From Bradyrhizobium sp. CSA207 (GTDB lineage Bacteria; Pseudomonadota; Alphaproteobacteria; Rhizobiales; Xanthobacteraceae): DNA of 64,000 nucleotides. The DNA is taken from contig NZ_JAACFT010000007.1 in NCBI RefSeq assembly GCF_029051685.1, positions 62,001-126,000 on the forward strand, given 5' to 3'. The translations under genes and the position numbers were made by a program. Within the stretch, counting starts at the first letter, position 1. Each line of letters starts with the position of its first letter. The notes beneath the pieces were generated by a model, which was not told the DNA's origin, did no database searches, and saw nothing but the letters and a program-made list of their open reading frames with translations. Positions 33,788 through 43,101 of the stretch are shown piece by piece.

Positions 33788-34084
33788 ATGCGGTTGCGGC
33801 TGAAGGCGGACGGACGGATCGTCGAATTGCGGGACGGGCAGGAGTTTCCGGTCCAGCCCGCGATGCCAAGCCCGGCCGCCGAAGCCAGTCCGCTTGCGGT
33901 GCGCGATTTGCGCCGCCGCGCCTGCCTCACCCAGATGGAGTTTGCTGCCAAATTGGGGGTGCCCGTCGAGACCATCCGCAACTGGGAGCAGGGCAAGCGC
34001 GCCCCGCGGGGACCCGCCCGCGCGCTGCTCGCCGTGATCGCGCATGCGCCGGAGACGGTGTTCCAGGCGCTCGCCAAAGCCTGA
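33788..34084 (+). CDS. XRE-type helix-turn-helix regulator
   Basis: 98 residues. The C-terminal half has a Cro/CI helix-turn-helix (LTQMEFAAKLGVPVETIRNW then EQGKRAPRGPARALLAVI) as in HigA-like antitoxins and small regulators. The N-terminal 35 residues (LRLKADGRIVELRDGQEFPV) are a separate short module. GGGGG at 33776-33780 sits seven bases before ATG 33788 and too close to the ATG at 33782, which decides the start. No toxin gene is adjacent, so a plain regulator is more likely than a toxin-antitoxin unit. Confidence 0.75.
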   Translation: MRLRLKADGRIVELRDGQEFPVQPAMPSPAAEASPLAVRDLRRRACLTQMEFAAKLGVPVETIRNWEQGKRAPRGPARALLAVIAHAPETVFQALAKA

Positions 34085-34205
34085 CGCCAATGTCCCGTTA
34101 GGGTTGCGCTGAATAACCGCGTCGCGTGCGGCGGCCTCCGTTGGCACTGTCGCCGGCGGGGTCCATAATGCGACCTGAGGGCGACTTCGACAGAGAGGAT
34201 TCCTC

Positions 34206-35024
34206 ATGCTGTTCGTCGAGGCCAACGGCGCCAAAATCCCGGCGATCGGGCTGGGGACCTGGGAGCTGAGCGGGCGGACCTGCGCGCGCGTGGTCGAGCA
34301 GGCGCTGCGGCTCGGCTACCGCCACATCGACACCGCGCAGGCCTATGACAATGAGCGCGAAGTCGGCGATGGAATGCGGTCCTCGGGCGTGCGGCGTGAC
34401 GACGTCTTCCTGACCACCAAGGTCTGGACCAACCATTTCGCGCCCCACGATCTCGAGCGCTCGGTCAAGGAGAGCCTGGCGCGGCTGCGGCTTCCGTTCG
34501 TCGACCTGTTGCTGCTGCACTGGCCCAATCCGCATGTGCCGCTGGCGGAGACGCTGGGCGCGCTGGCGCATGCCAAGCGGATGGGCCTGACGCACCACAT
34601 CGGCGTGTCCAATTTCACGGTGGCCCTGATCGAAGAGGCGGTCGCGCTGTGCCCGGAGCCGCTCGTCTGCAACCAGGTCGAATATCACCCCTATCTCGAC
34701 CAGGCCAAGGTCAGGGCGGCCTGCGACCAGCATGGCCTGGCGCTGGTCGCCTACAGCCCGATCGCCAGGGGCCGCATCAAGTCCGACCAGACGCTTGCGG
34801 CAATCGGGCGCGCCCATCGCAAGACGCCGGCGCAGATCTGCCTGCGCTGGCTGGTGCAACAGAATGTTTCCGCGATCCCGCGCACCTCGCGGATCGAGCG
34901 GCTGTCCGAAAACATCGAGATCTTCGATTTCGCGCTGACGGATGACGAGATGGCGCAGGTCGCGGCGCTGGCCAATCCGAAGGGGCGCCTGACCGATTTC
35001 GGCTTCGCGCCGAAATGGGATTGA
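34206..35024 (+). CDS. Aldo/keto reductase, short AKR5-like form
   Basis: 272 residues, an NADPH-dependent carbonyl reductase of the TIM-barrel family. The tetrad is visible: Asp in HIDTAQAYDNE with the catalytic Tyr, Lys in TTKVWTNHF and His in LLLHWPNP. The cofactor region is IPRTSRIERLSENIEIFDF. Similar to 2,5-diketo-D-gluconate reductase-type proteins, with a broad range of substrates. Monocistronic as far as can be seen. Confidence 0.88.
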   Translation: MLFVEANGAKIPAIGLGTWELSGRTCARVVEQALRLGYRHIDTAQAYDNEREVGDGMRSSGVRRDDVFLTTKVWTNHFAPHDLERSVKESLARLRLPFVDLLLLHWPNPHVPLAETLGALAHAKRMGLTHHIGVSNFTVALIEEAVALCPEPLVCNQVEYHPYLDQAKVRAACDQHGLALVAYSPIARGRIKSDQTLAAIGRAHRKTPAQICLRWLVQQNVSAIPRTSRIERLSENIEIFDFALTDDEMAQVAALANPKGRLTDFGFAPKWD

Positions 35025-35073
35025 GGGGCCGATCCGGTATGCTAGGACCAGCGCGGCAACCCAAGACCAGTCG

Positions 35074-35994
35074 ATGGAACCGCGGAAGATCATACGGACG
35101 GACATTGCAGCGTCGGCAATCGCGCATCTGACGCTGGTGGGGCTGATCATCTTGATCAGCGAGGTCCATCCGTTTCACCCCGCGGCGCCCGAGACGGTGT
35201 CGGTCGACATGGTTACACCAGAACAGGTGAAGCAGGAGGAGGCCAAAGCCGAGGAGAAGGCCAAGGAAGAGGTCAAGCAAGAGGTGAAGGAGAAACCGCC
35301 GGAGCCGCCGCCCGACCTGAAGCTGCCGAAGCTGGATTTCACCGACAAGGAGAAGGCGGACGCTGCGGCGAAGCCTGCGACAAAGCAGCAGGCCACGTCG
35401 CAACCGTCGCAGCAGCAGGCCTTGCCCGAGCAGCCATTGCTGCAGAAACAGCCGCAGCCATCGCAATTGCCGCCGCAACGGCCGTTGCCGAAGCTGCAGT
35501 CTCAGCCGGCACCGCAGCCACAGGCGATGCCGCAGCCGCAAGCCGCACCGCCGGCCTATCAGGCCCCCGAACCCGACGTCACCGTCAAGTACGGCGTCAT
35601 GCTGGGCCTGCCGCTGGAATTGCCGCCCGAGCCGAAGGACGCGCCCAAGGACGACGGCGGCGATGCCAAGGATTCGATCGGTGCGAAGCTGCCGCCCGAA
35701 GTGATCGCCGAGCTCCGCCGGCACCTGAGGAGCTGCGCAAAACTGCCGGCCGGGGTCGAGCCGACCGACAATTTGCACATCAAGCTGCGCACGGTGCTCG
35801 CCACCGACGGCACGCTGGCGCGCGAGCCGATCCTGATCGAAGCCCCGCCATCCGCAAAGGGCGTCGCTCTCGTAAAGTCCGCGATGAGCGCGCTGCAAGC
35901 CTGCCAACCCTACAGGATGCTGCCGGCAGACAAGTACGGGGAATGGAAGGTGATGGACCTGCCGTTTTCGCCGCGGGATTTCGACGGGGGGTAG
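35074..35994 (+). CDS. TolA/TonB-like envelope-spanning protein
   Basis: 306 residues. One N-terminal helix (IAASAIAHLTLVGLIILISE) anchors the protein. A Glu/Lys-rich helix (QVKQEEAKAEEKAKEEVKQE) and a Pro/Gln-rich extended middle follow (residues 75-170), then a compact C-terminal domain (PPEVIAELRRHLRSCAKLPA to KYGEWKVMDLPF) like the TolA/TonB C-terminal domain. This layout spans the periplasm to transmit energy or contact a partner. The usual tol genes are absent here, so the partner is unknown. Confidence 0.7.
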   Translation: MEPRKIIRTDIAASAIAHLTLVGLIILISEVHPFHPAAPETVSVDMVTPEQVKQEEAKAEEKAKEEVKQEVKEKPPEPPPDLKLPKLDFTDKEKADAAAKPATKQQATSQPSQQQALPEQPLLQKQPQPSQLPPQRPLPKLQSQPAPQPQAMPQPQAAPPAYQAPEPDVTVKYGVMLGLPLELPPEPKDAPKDDGGDAKDSIGAKLPPEVIAELRRHLRSCAKLPAGVEPTDNLHIKLRTVLATDGTLAREPILIEAPPSAKGVALVKSAMSALQACQPYRMLPADKYGEWKVMDLPFSPRDFDGG

Positions 35995-36079
35995 AGGGCC
36001 ATTGCCAAGCGTGAGGTATGTTCCTCATTTGCGTGCCGTCTCGTCCGATCTACTATCGGCCTTGTTGAATAACAGCGCG

Positions 36080-36664
36080 TCATTCCAGATTTCGAGGGCA
36101 ACCGAAATCGTCCAACAAGGTGTTCGCCGAAGACAGGCGCAATGCCTCGCTGGAGTAGAAGAAGATGTTTCCTTCCCAAAACTCGATACGATCGGTGCTT
36201 CCCTGCGCAACCAACCAGCCGTCCCAGCCCTCAATCATGATCATTGACATCAAGCCTATCAATATTCCTATGGTTCGAGCCTGTTCTGCCGAAATCACCG
36301 ATTGATCGCGCTCGTGGTAGGGTTGAGAACCAAAATAGTGTCCCGGAGCATCGGATAGCGATCTGGTTTCGCCCAATCCGGCTCGTAGAGAGACGAACGT
36401 CGCGTGCATACTCGGGAAGTCATTGCTCCAATGGTCGACCCAGAGCAGGCGCGCCCCATTCGACGAGTGCCAGCGGTTCATGGCCTCCGCAAAATGCGGC
36501 AAGTGTCGAACGTTTGGCGGTGGCCTCCCGCCAACGCGGGTCTGACTGGAGGCGATTGTTGGATCAAGCACGAGCGCAGTTCGGCCCATTGGGGTATTGG
36601 ATCGAACGCTGAAGCCTTCCCGACCAAGCAGGTCCGTGGCCTCTTGTGAGGTCAGACATCGCAT
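36080..36664 (-). CDS. Hypothetical protein, candidate immunity protein for the Rhs toxin
   Basis: 194 residues with no domain I recognise. It has a soluble N-terminal half (RCLTSQEATDLLGREGF; HFAEAMNRWHSSNGARLLWV), one hydrophobic stretch (ARTIGILIGLMSMIMIEGWD) and a final EFWEGNIFFYSSEALRLSS. GGAGGTG six bases before ATG 36664 decides the start. It lies 90 bases downstream of the Rhs gene's toxin end on the same strand, the standard place for an immunity gene (family knowledge). Its codon use is less G+C-biased than that of neighbouring genes, as expected for an exchanged cassette. Confidence 0.55.
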   Translation of the reverse strand: MRCLTSQEATDLLGREGFSVRSNTPMGRTALVLDPTIASSQTRVGGRPPPNVRHLPHFAEAMNRWHSSNGARLLWVDHWSNDFPSMHATFVSLRAGLGETRSLSDAPGHYFGSQPYHERDQSVISAEQARTIGILIGLMSMIMIEGWDGWLVAQGSTDRIEFWEGNIFFYSSEALRLSSANTLLDDFGCPRNLE

Positions 36665-36754
36665 GTTTGTCACCTCCACTTCCAGGAGCAACGCGGGATT
36701 GTAGCCGAGGATGCACAGCCGAGAAGCGGATGTCCAACTTAGGCTGCTAGCCCG

Positions 36755-39577
36755 TCATTCGGCAGGACCGGAGTACAGTAATGTTCCCAAGAACACTCCG
36801 ACCGCGCCACCGTAGCGGAAAATAGGAGGGACAGGATTCTCCGGCAGTGGATTGGGATGGGCTTGTTCCGGCGAAATAGGTGCTCCGTTCCTGTTAAAGC
36901 GAGACCAATCCCCGGATCCTCCACCTTGAGCCTTCCAGTATCCTTCAGATCCAGGAGGGCCGCCCTCCCGTACCGGAGGTACCCACCGACAGATCGCCCT
37001 AGGACCATTTGGTTGGGGCGGGCCAAAAAATGTCCCCGGCGCCTGCCCTGGTCCGGCTGGCGTCCAAGGGCCACCTGGAATTCCGGGAGGGGGAGTTGAT
37101 GGAATCTCCTGTAGGCCAAGCGGATCGACCAGACCCAGCGGATTACCCTGAACATAGGCATATAGGTTTGCCGCGGGATGGGTGCCTTCCCCCACAGGAT
37201 CACGAGATAACCATTGACCTGCGACTGGATCATACACCCGATATTGCGTCAGATAAAGTCCGCTTTCGGAATTGTAGAACATGCCCGCATAGGCAAAGTC
37301 GGTGAGCGGCGGAGTGCTCTGCAAAGCCCGGCCGTAAGGATCATAGCCGTAGGCTGGCGCGCTTGTTGTGCTGGCGAAGATGCGCCGAGCCGAGCCGATC
37401 TGATCCGGTCCATAGTAAAAGGTCTGCGCAGGAGCACCAGGAACGAGCTCGCCCTCTGCATAGTACCCGCGCGTTGCCGCGTTGTTCGCATTTCGAGCTT
37501 GGCAGATGCTCGCCCCACACCACAAATAGTGAGCCGTCGTCGCACTGCCGCCCTCCGGCGTGCTGATGATCGCAGCGCGTCGACTCAGACCGTCATAAGC
37601 GAAGCCGGTCTGTTTGCCTGACTGACCGGGATAGGTAATGCCGATCAGGCGATTCTCAGCGTCCCAATTGTAGTTGCGTTGTCCGTCCGAGAGCAAATTA
37701 CCGTTGACATCGAAGCTCAAAGCCTGCCCGGAGAGATTGGTGACTTGGTTGAGATTGTTATAGCTCGCCGATTGTGCCACCGCGTTCGGATAGACCGCTG
37801 CGCTGTCGCTCGTTTCACTGATGGCGCTAATCAAATTCTCAGGGGTTGTCGAATAGCCGTAGGTCGAGAATTGTCCCGACGACAGTCCAACGTTGGTAAT
37901 ACCCGAAAGCCGACGGTCCTCAGCGTTCGGCAAATAACTCAATTCGGTCGATAATGTAGTGCTGACCAGTTGGCGCTGCGTCATCTGGCTGGTCTGCCCG
38001 AGATAGCTCAACGCAAATGCTCCGAGATCGCTTGTGTGACTGCTCAACCGGCCAATCGGATCGTAATTGAATGTCTCGGCGCCGGCTCCCGATATAGTGC
38101 GAGATGCCAGCCGTCCCAGCGCATCATAAGCATAGGCGATCGTGCTGTTCGGAAGCGGCGCGCTTTCTTGCTGCAGTTGGAGAGCGCCGAGGCTTCCTAC
38201 TGGAACGTAAGTGTACGTCGTGGCCCCAGTGCCATCGGTCATCGACGTGCGGCGTGTAAAATAGAGATCATAAGCAAAGGTGACGTTCGGAGTTGTGTTT
38301 ACCGCGTTTAGATAGGTGATGCTCGTCAGTAGATTGTCCTGAGCGTAGCCGTATTGCTTGGTCTGCCCCAGTGCGTCCAACACCGACCTCAGGCGGCTTG
38401 TTGTGCTCTCGTAGGTGTAGGTGGCCGTACTGGTGTCGGGATATGTCTTCCGCGTGATCCGGCTTTCGACGTCGTAAGCCCAGGACGTGAGATTGCCCTT
38501 CGGATCTGTCAGGCCGGTCAATTCGTTGGTGGGGCCATATCCGAAAAGAGTTTGTTTGCTGGCGGGATCGGTGATCGATGTCAGCCGTCTGTTTGCATCA
38601 TACGTGTATACCCACTTTCGGAACTGCCGGTCCTGGAAACTGGCGAGGTCCAGTCTGTCGTAGGTATAAATCCTGCTTGTAGCATCGGGGTAGGTTATCT
38701 TCGTGACGCGATCCGCTGTGTCATAGTCGTAGGTGGCGGTCCAACCTTCGGAATCCGTGTAGGTCCTTACTCGATCGTATGCATCGTAGGTTAGGGTTGC
38801 GGCAGTGGCGTTGTTGGCATTGATGACGGCGGTGAGATCACCGGTGGTGTTGTATTGATAGCTCGTCGTCTGACCGAGCGGATTTGTCACTGATGTAACC
38901 TGACCTGCCGTATTGTAGGTGAAGCTCGTCGTCTGGTCGGCTGCGTCGGTGAAGAAAATCGGGCGGTGCTTTGTGTTGTAGATGAATTGTGCAAGCGTTT
39001 GCTGAACACCAAAAGCCGTCGTCTGGCTGATCGCCGCGAGATCGATGTGATTGGAGTAGGCGAATGATGTCGTTCGCCCGACCGCATCGGTGCGCTGTGT
39101 CACCTTGGAATAGCCGGACGTATCATACGAAACGCTGCTGAGCTGCGTTGTGCCGTCGTCGAGAACGCGCGCCGTCACGCTCGGCTTGACGTAGTTTCCC
39201 GAGAAGCTCGAACTAGTCTGTCCGGGATAGTTGAACCAGATGCGGTTCTCTAGCGCGTACTTGATGCTCTCGACCACGTTCGACTTCTGATTGACGTTGC
39301 CGGCGACGTGGGCAAAGTGCGTGATGCGCGCCTTAGAGTAGTCGCATCCGCCGCTTGGGGTACAGCCGGCTGCCACGTAGGCGCTCTTGTCCCAGTGGAA
39401 GCTGTTCCGGTAGGTGAGGTACTGATTTGTCGGCGCGACTGGCATCCCTACGGGAACGGTGGCGGCGGGATCGCTATCCGGAATAGGCGCCGGCTCGAGC
39501 CATTCCTCGCGCTCGCTGTTGCCGAGTGGATCGGTGACCTGGAGAAAGCGCGGCGGTGCGACAGTCCATCGCTTCAT
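36755..39577 (-). CDS. Rhs/YD-repeat protein with variable C-terminal domain, 5'-truncated
   Basis: 940 residues. Many YD repeats (YDTADRVTKITYPD, YDANRRLTSITDPASKQ, YAYDALGRLASR) lead to the Rhs core end (YLTQYRVYDPVAGQWLSRDP, then NLYAYVQGNPLGLVDPLGL). After that boundary an unrelated tail of about 125 residues follows (GPWTPAGPGQAPGTFFGPPQ, PGSEGYWKAQGGGSGDWSRF, ending FLGTLLYSGPAE), the usual toxin position. The frame begins at MKRWTVAPPRFLQVTDPLGN, in the middle of a normal Rhs protein: there is no signal or N-terminal shell. Its ATG overlaps the DUF599 stop (ATGA). Probably a displaced Rhs end that may be poorly expressed. Confidence 0.75.
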   Translation of the reverse strand: MKRWTVAPPRFLQVTDPLGNSEREEWLEPAPIPDSDPAATVPVGMPVAPTNQYLTYRNSFHWDKSAYVAAGCTPSGGCDYSKARITHFAHVAGNVNQKSNVVESIKYALENRIWFNYPGQTSSSFSGNYVKPSVTARVLDDGTTQLSSVSYDTSGYSKVTQRTDAVGRTTSFAYSNHIDLAAISQTTAFGVQQTLAQFIYNTKHRPIFFTDAADQTTSFTYNTAGQVTSVTNPLGQTTSYQYNTTGDLTAVINANNATAATLTYDAYDRVRTYTDSEGWTATYDYDTADRVTKITYPDATSRIYTYDRLDLASFQDRQFRKWVYTYDANRRLTSITDPASKQTLFGYGPTNELTGLTDPKGNLTSWAYDVESRITRKTYPDTSTATYTYESTTSRLRSVLDALGQTKQYGYAQDNLLTSITYLNAVNTTPNVTFAYDLYFTRRTSMTDGTGATTYTYVPVGSLGALQLQQESAPLPNSTIAYAYDALGRLASRTISGAGAETFNYDPIGRLSSHTSDLGAFALSYLGQTSQMTQRQLVSTTLSTELSYLPNAEDRRLSGITNVGLSSGQFSTYGYSTTPENLISAISETSDSAAVYPNAVAQSASYNNLNQVTNLSGQALSFDVNGNLLSDGQRNYNWDAENRLIGITYPGQSGKQTGFAYDGLSRRAAIISTPEGGSATTAHYLWCGASICQARNANNAATRGYYAEGELVPGAPAQTFYYGPDQIGSARRIFASTTSAPAYGYDPYGRALQSTPPLTDFAYAGMFYNSESGLYLTQYRVYDPVAGQWLSRDPVGEGTHPAANLYAYVQGNPLGLVDPLGLQEIPSTPPPGIPGGPWTPAGPGQAPGTFFGPPQPNGPRAICRWVPPVREGGPPGSEGYWKAQGGGSGDWSRFNRNGAPISPEQAHPNPLPENPVPPIFRYGGAVGVFLGTLLYSGPAE

Positions 39578-40299
39578 CGTTTGAAACGACTCTTCCGCGT
39601 CTCCCCGCCATCCCCCACCACCTCTGGCGCCATCGCCTCCCACGCGCTCGACGCGAACTGCCGCCGCCAGGTCACGATCACCACGGCGGCCGTTGTCACG
39701 AACAGCAGCCACGGGCTGACGAACCAGCCGAGATAGCCGAGCGCGAAGAAGAAGGCGCGCTGGCCGCGGTTGAAGTGGCGGCCTGCGGATTCGAACAGGC
39801 GCGAGGTGCGGATCACGTGCGCCTCGGCCTCGGGCGTGTCGCGCTGCGAGGCCGGCGGCATGCCGCCGAACAGGATCGCGACGTAGTTGAACAGGCGATA
39901 GGCCCAGGCGAATTTGAAGAAGGCGTAGACGCAGATCAGCACCAGGCCGACGCATTTCAGCTCCCACAGCGCCGGCGAGGGGCTGAGGTCGATCGACAGC
40001 TTGCTCAGGATGGTGATGGCGTCGTTGGTGGCGTGCAGCAGGGCCAGCGCGCCGCCGAGTGCGAACAGGCTGGTGGAGGCGAAGAAGGCGGTGCCGTTCT
40101 GGAGCGAGGCCATGATCTGCATGTCGACCATGCGGGTGTCGCGGTCGAGCAGGCGGCGGACCCAGACCTCGCGATAGCGGTTCATCCGCGCCGACAGGCT
40201 GTCGCGGCCGTAGGCCGAGTGCTCCAGCGTCAGGGCATAGACCGTCCATTCGATGATGAAGAAGCCGACGGCGGTGATATCGACCCAATGCCTGCTCAT
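39574..40299 (-). CDS. DUF599 family membrane protein
   Basis: 241 residues with four predicted helices (WVDITAVGFFIIEWTVYALT; FFASTSLFALGGALALLH; CVGLVLICVYAFFKFAWAYR; GYLGWFVSPWLLFVTTAAVV). MNRYREVWVRRLLDRDTRMV and NQ/NGTAFFAST are DUF599 hallmarks. GAGGAG lies before ATG 40299. The last dozen residues (GDGGETRKSRFKR) may be new sequence acquired at the Rhs junction. Function unknown. Confidence 0.82.
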   Translation of the reverse strand: MSRHWVDITAVGFFIIEWTVYALTLEHSAYGRDSLSARMNRYREVWVRRLLDRDTRMVDMQIMASLQNGTAFFASTSLFALGGALALLHATNDAITILSKLSIDLSPSPALWELKCVGLVLICVYAFFKFAWAYRLFNYVAILFGGMPPASQRDTPEAEAHVIRTSRLFESAGRHFNRGQRAFFFALGYLGWFVSPWLLFVTTAAVVIVTWRRQFASSAWEAMAPEVVGDGGETRKSRFKR

Positions 40300-40422
40300 G
40301 TCGCTCTCCTCGCGGGGATCGCCACGATTGCCACGCGCAGCGAGGAGCGGCAACGATTGATTGGTGGCAGGCGATGGCGCTAAAAGCAGCCGCATCCATA
40401 AGACTCGGGAAGGACTGATGAC

Positions 40423-41085
40423 ATGGCAGCGCTGAAGCTTGCGATCGGCAACAAGAACTACTCGTCATGGTCGATGCGGCCCTGGCTCGCGCTGCGCGCC
40501 AATGGCATTCCGTTCGAGGAGACCGTCATCCCGCTCTACACCGACAATCCCGCGGACAAGCAACAGATCCTGAGCTTCAGCCGCGCCGGCAAGGTGCCGG
40601 TGCTGGTCGACGGCGACGTCACGGTGTGGGATTCGCTTAGCATCATCGAATACATCGCCGAGCGCTATCCGGAAGCGAAGCTGTGGCCTGCTGACGTCGC
40701 TGCCCGCGCGCATGCCCGTTCGGTGTGCGCGGAAATGCATTCCGGCTTCATGGCCTTGCGCAACGAATGCGGCATGAACCTGCACCGTCCCGTGCGTCCC
40801 GTGGCATTGTCGGCGGATGCGCTCGCCAACATCGCGCGCGTCCAGGAGATCTGGCGCGACTGCCGGACGCGCTACGGTGCCAACGGACCGTTCCTGTTCG
40901 GCGGCTTCGGCGCGGCGGATGCGATGTACGCGCCGGTCGTGCACCGCTTCCGCACCTATGCGATCGACGTCGACCCCGCGGCCAAGGCCTACATGGACAC
41001 GATGATGGCGCTGCCGGCGTTCCAGGAATGGAGCCGCGACGGGCTCGCCGAATCGCTCGTCATCGAAAGGTTCGAGACTGTCTGA
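40423..41085 (+). CDS. Glutathione S-transferase family protein
   Basis: 220 residues. The N-terminal thioredoxin domain carries NKNYSSWSMRPWLALRANG and the cis-Pro motif GKVPVLVDGDVTVWDSLSII; the C-terminal helical domain ends in FGAADAMYAPVVHRFRTYAI and FQEWSRDGLAES. The SSWSMRPW start marks a GST branch common in proteobacteria; the first Ser may activate glutathione. Divergent from the DUF599 gene. Substrate unknown. Confidence 0.88.
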   Translation: MAALKLAIGNKNYSSWSMRPWLALRANGIPFEETVIPLYTDNPADKQQILSFSRAGKVPVLVDGDVTVWDSLSIIEYIAERYPEAKLWPADVAARAHARSVCAEMHSGFMALRNECGMNLHRPVRPVALSADALANIARVQEIWRDCRTRYGANGPFLFGGFGAADAMYAPVVHRFRTYAIDVDPAAKAYMDTMMALPAFQEWSRDGLAESLVIERFETV

Positions 41086-41370
41086 TCGCGAATGGGAATG
41101 GATCGCGTATTGAGGGCGAAGGTGGGCCGGAACCTTGCGCAAGGCTGCGGATCACCCGAGCCGAGTCGGCAGCCTGCCCGAGACCGCCTGACGGGCCGGT
41201 TCCGGCGGCCTCGGCGGCCGGGGGGCATCACTCTGATATAACTGCAAAATTGGCACGTTTGCCATGCTGGATACCGCTGGCCAAATCGGTGGGCTGCGTG
41301 CTATAGACTGCCCGGGTTTTCGGCCGGCCGTCGCAGTGGGACCCTGGGCACGGCAGGCGCTGTTTGAGTC

Positions 41371-41574
41371 ATGGAGAGGGCGTTGAAGCATAAATTTCCG
41401 ATCGGCACGCACGTATTGTTCACGGCCAGCAATGTCGCGCGTCCGGCTGCCACCGGCACGTATGAGGTCATCCGCCTGCTGCCGACCGATGGCGACGACT
41501 GTCAGTACCGCATCAAAAGCTCGACCGAAGCCTTCGAACGCGTCGCCAAGGAAAGCCAGCTCGCACTCTCCTGA
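41371..41574 (+). CDS. Hypothetical protein, 67 residues
   Basis: A short basic protein (HKFPIGTHVLFTASNVARPA, TGTYEVIRLLPTDGDDCQYR, IKSSTEAFERVAKESQL) resembling small beta-barrel folds that recur as hypothetical proteins in Bradyrhizobium. ATG 41371 is used; a TTG at 41383 has GGAGAGGG close upstream but too near. Cotranscription with the next gene (57-base gap) is possible. Confidence 0.6.
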   Translation: MERALKHKFPIGTHVLFTASNVARPAATGTYEVIRLLPTDGDDCQYRIKSSTEAFERVAKESQLALS

Positions 41575-41631
41575 CGGATGCGGTGCTCGCTTTGACCATT
41601 CGCTCTTTGCTCGCGTGAGGGGACGTCGCGC

Positions 41632-42618
41632 ATGAACTGGGCAGGGGCCACTTCGCTCGACCAAATCTGGCGCTCACCGGCCCTTCCGATGTGGATGACG
41701 CTGGCGGCCGCCGGCTTCTTCGGGCTGATTCTGTTGATCACGCTGCTACGCGCCGAAAGGTCGGTCGCCAATGGCGCGCTGACGGTGATCACGCTGCTCG
41801 CCATTGCCATCGCGGGGGCTGCCACCGTGCGGGTCTACGGACCGGTTGGGCAGGGAGCGCCGATTGACGCGCGCGCGCAAGCCACCGTGACCGCGAGCCT
41901 GCCGGCGCTGTCTTGCCTCGACGATCTCGCCGGTGACATGGTAGCCGCCGGCTGCGAGAAGGCGTTGTTCGGCTCGCCCGATGCGGCAGCTGCGGCCGTC
42001 TCCTACACCGCAGCGAGGATCGACCGGCTGACCGCGCTCGGCGATGCCGCGATCGCCGACATGAGCCTGACGCTGGACCTGAAGGTGCTGCGCAAGTCGC
42101 TGGAGCGCGATCGCTACGGTCTCGTCGCGCAGGTGCTGGTCGCGCGCGACGGATGCACGCGGTTCGATTGCGCCGCCTTCCGCTCGCTGACCGATCAGCA
42201 GCAGGTCGCGGCCAACATGGATGCCCATCTCTTCGATACGCTGGTCGCGCGCTACGCGCCGAGCTGGAACGCGCCCACCGCAGCGCCGGCGATGCCGGCC
42301 TCCGCAGCGCTTGCGGGGTTGCCGCCATCGATGCCGACCGGCAAGCCGACCAATGCGGAGTTCCCGAGCGCCTCGTCGACGCCGCCGGTGAGCATCATGA
42401 ATCCGGAGCCGCCCACGGCGGCGACGCGTCAGGCCCCCATCGCCAACGCCGCGCCGGCTGCTCCGCGCGCGCCGGCTGCGGCCTCGGCACAGGCCGCCGC
42501 GCCGACGGCACCGGCCGCGAAGAAGCCGCCGGCTCCGAAGGCTGCACGCGCGCCGGCCGCACCGGTTCCGTTGGCGCCGCCGCCGGCCTCGGCTCCCGCG
42601 GCTGCGGATAACGAATAG
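41632..42618 (+). CDS. Hypothetical membrane protein with Pro/Ala-rich tail
   Basis: 328 residues. Two N-terminal helices (MWMTLAAAGFFGLILLITLL; GALTVITLLAIAIAGAATV) are followed by a periplasmic domain with four cysteines (LSCLDDLAGDMVAAGCEKAL; ARDGCTRFDCAAFRSL) and a disordered Pro/Ala tail from about residue 215. The Cys spacing suggests two disulfides. No family name comes to mind; it may be a structural envelope protein. Confidence 0.7.
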   Translation: MNWAGATSLDQIWRSPALPMWMTLAAAGFFGLILLITLLRAERSVANGALTVITLLAIAIAGAATVRVYGPVGQGAPIDARAQATVTASLPALSCLDDLAGDMVAAGCEKALFGSPDAAAAAVSYTAARIDRLTALGDAAIADMSLTLDLKVLRKSLERDRYGLVAQVLVARDGCTRFDCAAFRSLTDQQQVAANMDAHLFDTLVARYAPSWNAPTAAPAMPASAALAGLPPSMPTGKPTNAEFPSASSTPPVSIMNPEPPTAATRQAPIANAAPAAPRAPAAASAQAAAPTAPAAKKPPAPKAARAPAAPVPLAPPPASAPAAADNE

Positions 42619-42660
42619 TTCGGCTTTGAAAACCCCTGGCCGGCCCGCTAATGCTTGGGC

Positions 42661-43101
42661 ATGCCACTACATCTGATCAAGCTTGCCGTCGGCTGCGACT
42701 CCGTCAAGGAATTGAAGGGGTGGATCGCCGAACGGATGCAGACGGCCAAGAAAAAAGGCCTGCCGCAACACCACATCCACGTCACCCGCATGGTGCCCAA
42801 GCGCGACGCCGAGATTCTCTCGGGCGGCTCGCTCTATTGGGTGATCAAGGGCGAGATCGCCGCGCGCGAAAAGATCATCGGCATCGAGCCGTTCCGCGAC
42901 AAGGACGGTATCGGCCGCTGCCGGATCGTGATGCAGCCCAAGGTAATCTCGGTATCGCCGCGGCCGATGCGCCCGTTCCAGGGCTGGCGCTATCTCGCCG
43001 ACGACGTGGTTCCGCCGGACCTCGGCAAGTCTGCCGCGGGCACGATCGCGGCAATGCCGGAGCCGATGCGGCGCGAGCTGCGCGACCTCGGACTGCTCTA
43101 A
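42661..43101 (+). CDS. DUF1489 family protein
   Basis: 146 residues starting [20 protein letters not shown], the DUF1489 opening, followed by [38 protein letters not shown] and [14 protein letters not shown]. Family role unknown; it is widespread in alphaproteobacteria. I take ATG 42661 over the in-frame TTG at 42655. It is convergent with panC, the two stops overlapping by four bases. Confidence 0.85.
   Translation: MPLHLIKLAVGCDSVKELKGWIAERMQTAKKKGLPQHHIHVTRMVPKRDAEILSGGSLYWVIKGEIAAREKIIGIEPFRDKDGIGRCRIVMQPKVISVSPRPMRPFQGWRYLADDVVPPDLGKSAAGTIAAMPEPMRRELRDLGLL

Noticed and set aside
33788-34084. XRE regulator as the antitoxin of a toxin-antitoxin pair
   Set aside because: No small toxin-like gene lies on either side.
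39578-40468. Upstream extension of the Rhs frame (about 297 codons)
   Set aside because: It overlaps the DUF599 gene in another frame and has no YD repeats. The Rhs signal starts only at 39577.
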